Under the pieces are notes generated by a model. The model was given only the letters and a program-made list of their open reading frames with translations, was not told where the DNA came from and did no database searches. A stretch of 8,029 nt of DNA, taken from positions 1 to 8,029 of the forward strand of contig JAMCPC010000115.1 in assembly GCA_023379725.1 (NCBI GenBank). The letters run 5' to 3'. The position numbers and the translations under genes were made by a program. Every line of letters starts with the position of its first letter. The first letter of the stretch is position 1. This stretch comes from Actinomycetota bacterium. GTDB taxonomy: Bacteria > Actinomycetota > Acidimicrobiia > Acidimicrobiales > JAMCPL01. Below are positions 5,890 through 8,029 of the stretch, one piece after another.

Positions 5890-6830
5890 AATTGGACGGT
5901 GTTTATGGCAGGGTTTATGACAGGCACTTGGTCGATGCCTGAAGTAGGCACTTCATCGTTTCCCGTAAGAGATACTTGATCTGTGACGGATACTTGACCT
6001 GTAAGAGATGCTTGATCAGCGACTGGTGTCTTGTTCGCGACTGGTGTCTGATCAGAATAGTGAGATGAATTGTCAATAATTCCTTTTAACCCAGCCAGTA
6101 GCTCGACCGGTAGCGGCACGATAATAGTAGCTCGATTCTCATTTGCGATTTCCGTCAGTGCATGTAAAGTCCTAAGGTGAAGTGCACCCGGAGATTCGGC
6201 CAGTTTAGCGGCGGCGCGTGCCAGACCCGCACTTGACTCTTGCTCACCACTTGCAGATATGACCTTTGCACGCCTAACCCTTTCAGCTTCGGCCTGGCGT
6301 GCCATGGCAGATATAAGTTCCGGGGGCAACACAATATCTTTTATCTCTACCTGCCTTACTTCCACTCCCCAATGATGGGTAGAGAGAGCTATCTGAGCCC
6401 TTAGCTCGTTGTTTATGTCGTCTCTATGTGCAAGCAATTGATCAAGTTCGTGCCTTCCGATAATAGAGCGAAGCGATGTCATGGCTATCCTCTGGCAGGC
6501 AAACCTGAAATTATCCACTGCAATCACTGCTTTAACTGGATCCATCACCTGGAAGTAGACGACTGCATCGACCTGTACGGTCACGTTGTCAGCCGTGATC
6601 ACAGACTGGGGAGGTATATCGACCACCTCGACGCGCAAAGTAACACGCTGTAGCCTGTGCATAACAGGTAGTTTGATTATGATACCTGGCCCTCTGGGCT
6701 TTGGGACTACTCGTCCGAATCGAAAGAATACCGCCCTTTCGTACTCCGGAATAACTTTGACACTACTGGCTGCGGATATTCCACCCGCGATTAAAAGCAG
6801 AATTACCAGTACAACAATCAGTGCTACCAT
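5871..6830 (-). CDS. Slipin / stomatin-like SPFH-domain membrane protein with a repeat tail
   Basis: 319 residues. ATG 6830 has a strong GGGGAGGT site about 6 bases upstream. Residues 3-22 form one hydrophobic segment, followed by the SPFH (PHB) domain: VIPEYERAVFFRFGRV (26-41), GPGIIIKLPV (47-56), DIPPQSVITADNVTVQVDAVVYF (71-93), the helical ARQAEAERVRRAKVISASGE (177-196) and an oligomerisation region ending near IIVPLPVELL (236-245). Such slipins form cage-like oligomers at the cytoplasmic membrane and are linked to membrane microdomains, often beside an NfeD protein; no nfeD is in this window. The extra tail from about 258 to 305 consists of six-residue repeats of Gln/Ser/Thr/Val/Pro type, encoded by an 18-bp tandem array, which typical slipins lack. 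Gene end overlaps the convergent lipoprotein gene. Confidence 0.9.
   Translation of the reverse strand: MVALIVVLVILLLIAGGISAASSVKVIPEYERAVFFRFGRVVPKPRGPGIIIKLPVMHRLQRVTLRVEVVDIPPQSVITADNVTVQVDAVVYFQVMDPVKAVIAVDNFRFACQRIAMTSLRSIIGRHELDQLLAHRDDINNELRAQIALSTHHWGVEVRQVEIKDIVLPPELISAMARQAEAERVRRAKVISASGEQESSAGLARAAAKLAESPGALHLRTLHALTEIANENRATIIVPLPVELLAGLKGIIDNSSHYSDQTPVANKTPVADQASLTGQVSVTDQVSLTGNDEVPTSGIDQVPVINPAINTVQFQARGE
5963..6052. repeat. 18-bp tandem repeat in the slipin tail, five clear units
   Basis: Units begin at 5963, 5981, 5999, 6017 and 6035, with weaker units continuing left to about 5927. The three left units share a GTAAGAGATACTTGAT-like sequence and the two right units share GCGACTGGTGTC. 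Each unit codes six residues of the slipin C-terminus, such as DQVSLT, DQASLT and NKTPVA. The two sub-families suggest stepwise local duplication. Confidence 0.85.
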
Positions 6831-6883
6831 TGTGGCACCTCCCCAGTTAATCTATTCGGCTAAACTTTTGGCGCTTATCACCA

Positions 6884-6913
6884 ATAATATCAGCATACTA
6901 CCATTCTTGCCAT
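6884..6913 (-). promoter_or_regulatory. Candidate slipin promoter
   Basis: On the minus strand ATGGCA (6913-6908) and TATTAT (6889-6884) are separated by 18 bp and lie about 54 bp upstream of the slipin ATG. The -35-like hexamer begins in the tail of the duplicated mobile-element-like repeat, so an insertion may have supplied it. Matches to consensus are moderate. Confidence 0.35.
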
Positions 6914-6956
6914 GAACCTCCTCGCCCTTTTTCCATGAACCTCCTCGCCCTTACGG
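6911..6956. repeat. 23-bp direct duplication of the element tail
   Basis: CATGAACCTCCTCGCCCTT occurs at 6911-6929 and again at 6934-6952, a period of 23 bp. The second copy continues into the full hairpin of copy B; the first copy runs into a T-run instead and lacks the other stem arm. This looks like a partial duplication of the right-end hairpin. Confidence 0.8.
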
Positions 6957-6962
6957 ACGGGG
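6936..6962 (-). mobile_element. Hairpin resembling an IS200/IS605 right end (copy B)
   Basis: Read on the minus strand this is CCCCGTCC, GTAA, GGGCGAGG, then AGGTTCA: the same 27 bases as 2690-2716 with a single G-to-A change in the second arm. It is in the opposite orientation to copy A. No transposase or tnpB reading frame is adjacent. It is best read as a solo end or a remnant of a non-autonomous element upstream of the slipin gene. Confidence 0.5.
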
Positions 6963-7012
6963 CACTCTCGCCTGAAATCTGGTAGGTTCTAAGCACCATG
7001 CAACTGGTGGTA

Positions 7013-7054
7013 ATGATGATGATGATGGTGGTGGTGGTGGTGGTGGTGGTGGTG
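7013..7054 (+). repeat. Trinucleotide run, (ATG)5 followed by (GTG)9
   Basis: Fourteen uninterrupted trinucleotides: five ATG from 7013 and nine GTG from 7028 to 7054. It lies in the 292-bp gap between the slipin start and the end of the coiled-coil gene. Frames through it on either strand would give homopolymers of Met/Val or Thr/Ile joined to unconvincing sequence, so I do not call a gene. On the plus strand the GGT run could form a two-layer G-quadruplex. Confidence 0.9.
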
Positions 7055-7071
7055 CGAGGTGAAAATACTGC

Positions 7072-7104
7072 TGACACCCTCCCCATGGCTGAAGCCGTAG
7101 GCTT
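7072..7104 (-). mobile_element. Degenerate IS200/IS605-like end hairpin (copy C, different sequence type)
   Basis: On the minus strand, AAGCCTACGGC, loop TTCA, GCCATGGGG then AGGGTGTCA. Seven of eight stem positions can pair, counting one wobble. The stem sequence differs from copies A and B, but the layout (hairpin, GGGGAGG-type tail, ending in TCA) is the same and is one I associate with tnpB-element right ends. It lies 19 bp beyond the stop of the coiled-coil gene and could also help terminate that transcript. Confidence 0.4.
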
Positions 7105-7122
7105 GCGGAGCGTGTTTGGTCA

Positions 7123-7971
7123 TCAGAGCGGACGGGGAGCCAGGTATTCTCCGTTGTATTTGATTACACCTATTCCACGTTTTTTCGCTTGCTTGTCTAC
7201 ATCACTATAGATAAGGGTGCCGTACATATAGGGGAGCACCTTTCCATTAAAGCCTGGATATAAGAACCTCTTTCGCCAAGCTGGATCTCCAACGCGGTCT
7301 GCCCATCTCTCAACGTATTTCCCCTGTAGGCGCGACTTTGCCTCGGCCAGTACCACGACTTCACCATCAGGAGTGTCAAATCGGCCTCTTACATCCACCT
7401 CTCCCTGGCCTACATCAATAGGACCAGGTTTATCGAGTACAGTCCATCCCCTTTCTTCAGCCATTGCACCAAGCACCAGCGCACATGATTCCTCGGCTAT
7501 CTCGCCCACACTTTCATTCAATCTGTTTACGCTCTCCTTTAATTCGCGTACGGTTTCGTCGGTGTGTCGCTGTGCGTTCGCTAGTTCCTTGACAGTTTCG
7601 TCAGTGTGTCGCTGTGCATTCGCTAGTTCTTTGACAGTTTCGTCGGTGTGTCGTTGTGCATTTTCGGTGTGTCGCTGTGCCTCCGCCAACTCCTTGACCA
7701 TCTCTTCAAGGGACTTGACGGTTTCGTCAGTGTGTCGTTGTGCATTCTCAGTACGTAGCTGGGCTGCCACCAACTCCTTGACGGCTTCCTCGGTGCGTTG
7801 CTGAGCATTTTCGGTGCGTTGCTGTGCCTCCGCCAACTTTTTCACTTCAGCCGTCAATAGGCGCATCTCGTTTGGCAGACTAAGAATCTCATCACCAAGA
7901 ATCACCGCCCTAAGAGCCGCCCGTAACGACTCATCTTGTTCCATCTCACGAATAATTTCCAACGTATTCAT
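7123..7971 (-). CDS. Coiled-coil protein with a C-terminal PD-(D/E)XK nuclease-like domain
   Basis: 282 residues from ATG 7971; a GTG at 8001 or ATG at 7980 would add 10 or 3 residues. I prefer 7971 because a TATAAT lies seven bases before it, fitting a leaderless start. Residues about 40-155 are a highly charged coiled coil built on heptads, with three near-identical 14-residue units (ANAQRHTDETVKEL type) and many half units. After an Ala/Leu-rich helix (about 160-172), the C-terminal part has GEVDVRG (190-196) and VVVLAEAKSR (205-214). Asp193, Glu210 and Lys212 match the D...ExK core of PD-(D/E)XK nuclease-like folds, seen in many uncharacterised DUF3782-type coiled-coil proteins. It looks like one of these; DNA cleavage is not shown. 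No restriction, methylase or toxin partner lies nearby within the window. Confidence 0.75.
   Translation of the reverse strand: MNTLEIIREMEQDESLRAALRAVILGDEILSLPNEMRLLTAEVKKLAEAQQRTENAQQRTEEAVKELVAAQLRTENAQRHTDETVKSLEEMVKELAEAQRHTENAQRHTDETVKELANAQRHTDETVKELANAQRHTDETVRELKESVNRLNESVGEIAEESCALVLGAMAEERGWTVLDKPGPIDVGQGEVDVRGRFDTPDGEVVVLAEAKSRLQGKYVERWADRVGDPAWRKRFLYPGFNGKVLPYMYGTLIYSDVDKQAKKRGIGVIKYNGEYLAPRPL
7553..7850. repeat. 21/42-bp repeat array in the coiled-coil gene
   Basis: Two full 42-bp units lie at 7553-7594 and 7595-7636, differing at three positions, and a third starts at 7637 but switches after about 26 bp to a half unit. Shorter 21-bp half units built around TCGGTGTGTCGCTGTGC continue, more diverged, to about 7850. 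Period 21 equals one coiled-coil heptad, so unit gain or loss would lengthen or shorten the coil without a frameshift. Confidence 0.85.
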
Positions 7972-7978
7972 ATAGACC

Positions 7979-7984
7979 ATTATA
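7979..7984 (-). promoter_or_regulatory. Candidate leaderless -10 element for the coiled-coil gene
   Basis: A perfect TATAAT (7984-7979 on the minus strand) is followed by seven bases and then ATG at 7971. Transcription would start at the ATG or one base before it. No clear -35 is present at normal spacing (TTTACG lies 20 bp upstream). No Shine-Dalgarno precedes the ATG, consistent with a leaderless transcript. Confidence 0.55.
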
Positions 7985-8029
7985 CACCACCCCTGTAACA
8001 CCTACGTAAATGCCATTGGCAGGTTGATA

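Noticed and set aside
6998..7210. Plus-strand frame coding Met and Val runs followed by about 50 residues
   Set aside because: It is produced by the trinucleotide run, has no ribosome site, and its 3' part overlaps the coiled-coil gene on the other strand.
7373..7804. 143-residue plus-strand Ser/Val/Cys-rich frame
   Set aside because: It is the antisense shadow of the 21/42-bp repeats in the coiled-coil gene; the minus frame has a conserved-looking domain and a coherent coiled coil.
7553..7850. CRISPR-like regularly spaced repeats
   Set aside because: The repeats are contiguous and in frame with a protein, with no unique spacers between identical repeats.

Overview
The window suggests a mid-GC actinobacterium. 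The main argument is gene order. On the minus strand, murI (glutamate racemase), an Rv1339-like metallo-beta-lactamase-fold protein, rph (RNase PH) and rdgB (non-canonical purine NTP pyrophosphatase) follow one another, the same order as Rv1338-Rv1341 in Mycobacterium. Base composition and codon choice are far more balanced than in Streptomyces or Mycobacterium, so a lower-GC lineage such as the Acidimicrobiia is possible, but that is only a guess. Two genes have an extended -10 hexamer placed so that transcription would begin at the ATG (leaderless mRNA, common in actinobacteria). Others have ordinary Shine-Dalgarno sites.

Layout: (1) 1-402, minus strand, is the 5' part of a MaoC/FAS1-like dehydratase gene running off the left edge. 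(2) 403-1130 holds no convincing gene. It contains an 8-bp tandem repeat, a large two-hairpin structure at 790-888 and an interrupted palindrome at 949-977. (3) 1131-4494, minus strand, is the conserved cluster murI, MBL, rph, rdgB. A 15-bp minisatellite lies between rph and rdgB, a hairpin resembling an IS200/IS605 right end lies between MBL and rph, and a possible 23-codon leader ORF overlaps the MBL start. (4) 4642-5889, plus strand, is a secreted lipoprotein with a clan GH-A-like glycosidase fold, divergent from murI. (5) 5871-6830, minus strand, is a slipin/SPFH membrane protein whose 3' end overlaps the lipoprotein's 3' end by 19 bp. (6) 6831-7122 is a repeat-rich spacer with IS200/IS605-like end remnants and a 14-unit trinucleotide run. 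(7) 7123-7971, minus strand, is a repeat-built coiled-coil protein with a PD-(D/E)XK-like C-terminal domain.

The cluster combines cell-wall precursor supply (D-glutamate), a probable cyclic-nucleotide or related phosphodiesterase, tRNA 3'-end processing and nucleotide-pool sanitation. This is housekeeping content with conserved synteny. The right half is more accessory in character: orphan exported glycosidase, slipin, coiled-coil nuclease-like protein and mobile-element scars. No transposase, CRISPR array, tRNA or rRNA was recognised.

The most unusual theme is how many short tandem repeats with different units occur in 8 kb (8, 15, 18, 21/42, 23 and 3 bp). Several encode, or could encode, periodic protein tails. 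I did not find clear evidence of a new defence or mobile system. The best candidates for something undescribed are the 790-888 structured element and the PD-(D/E)XK coiled-coil protein.
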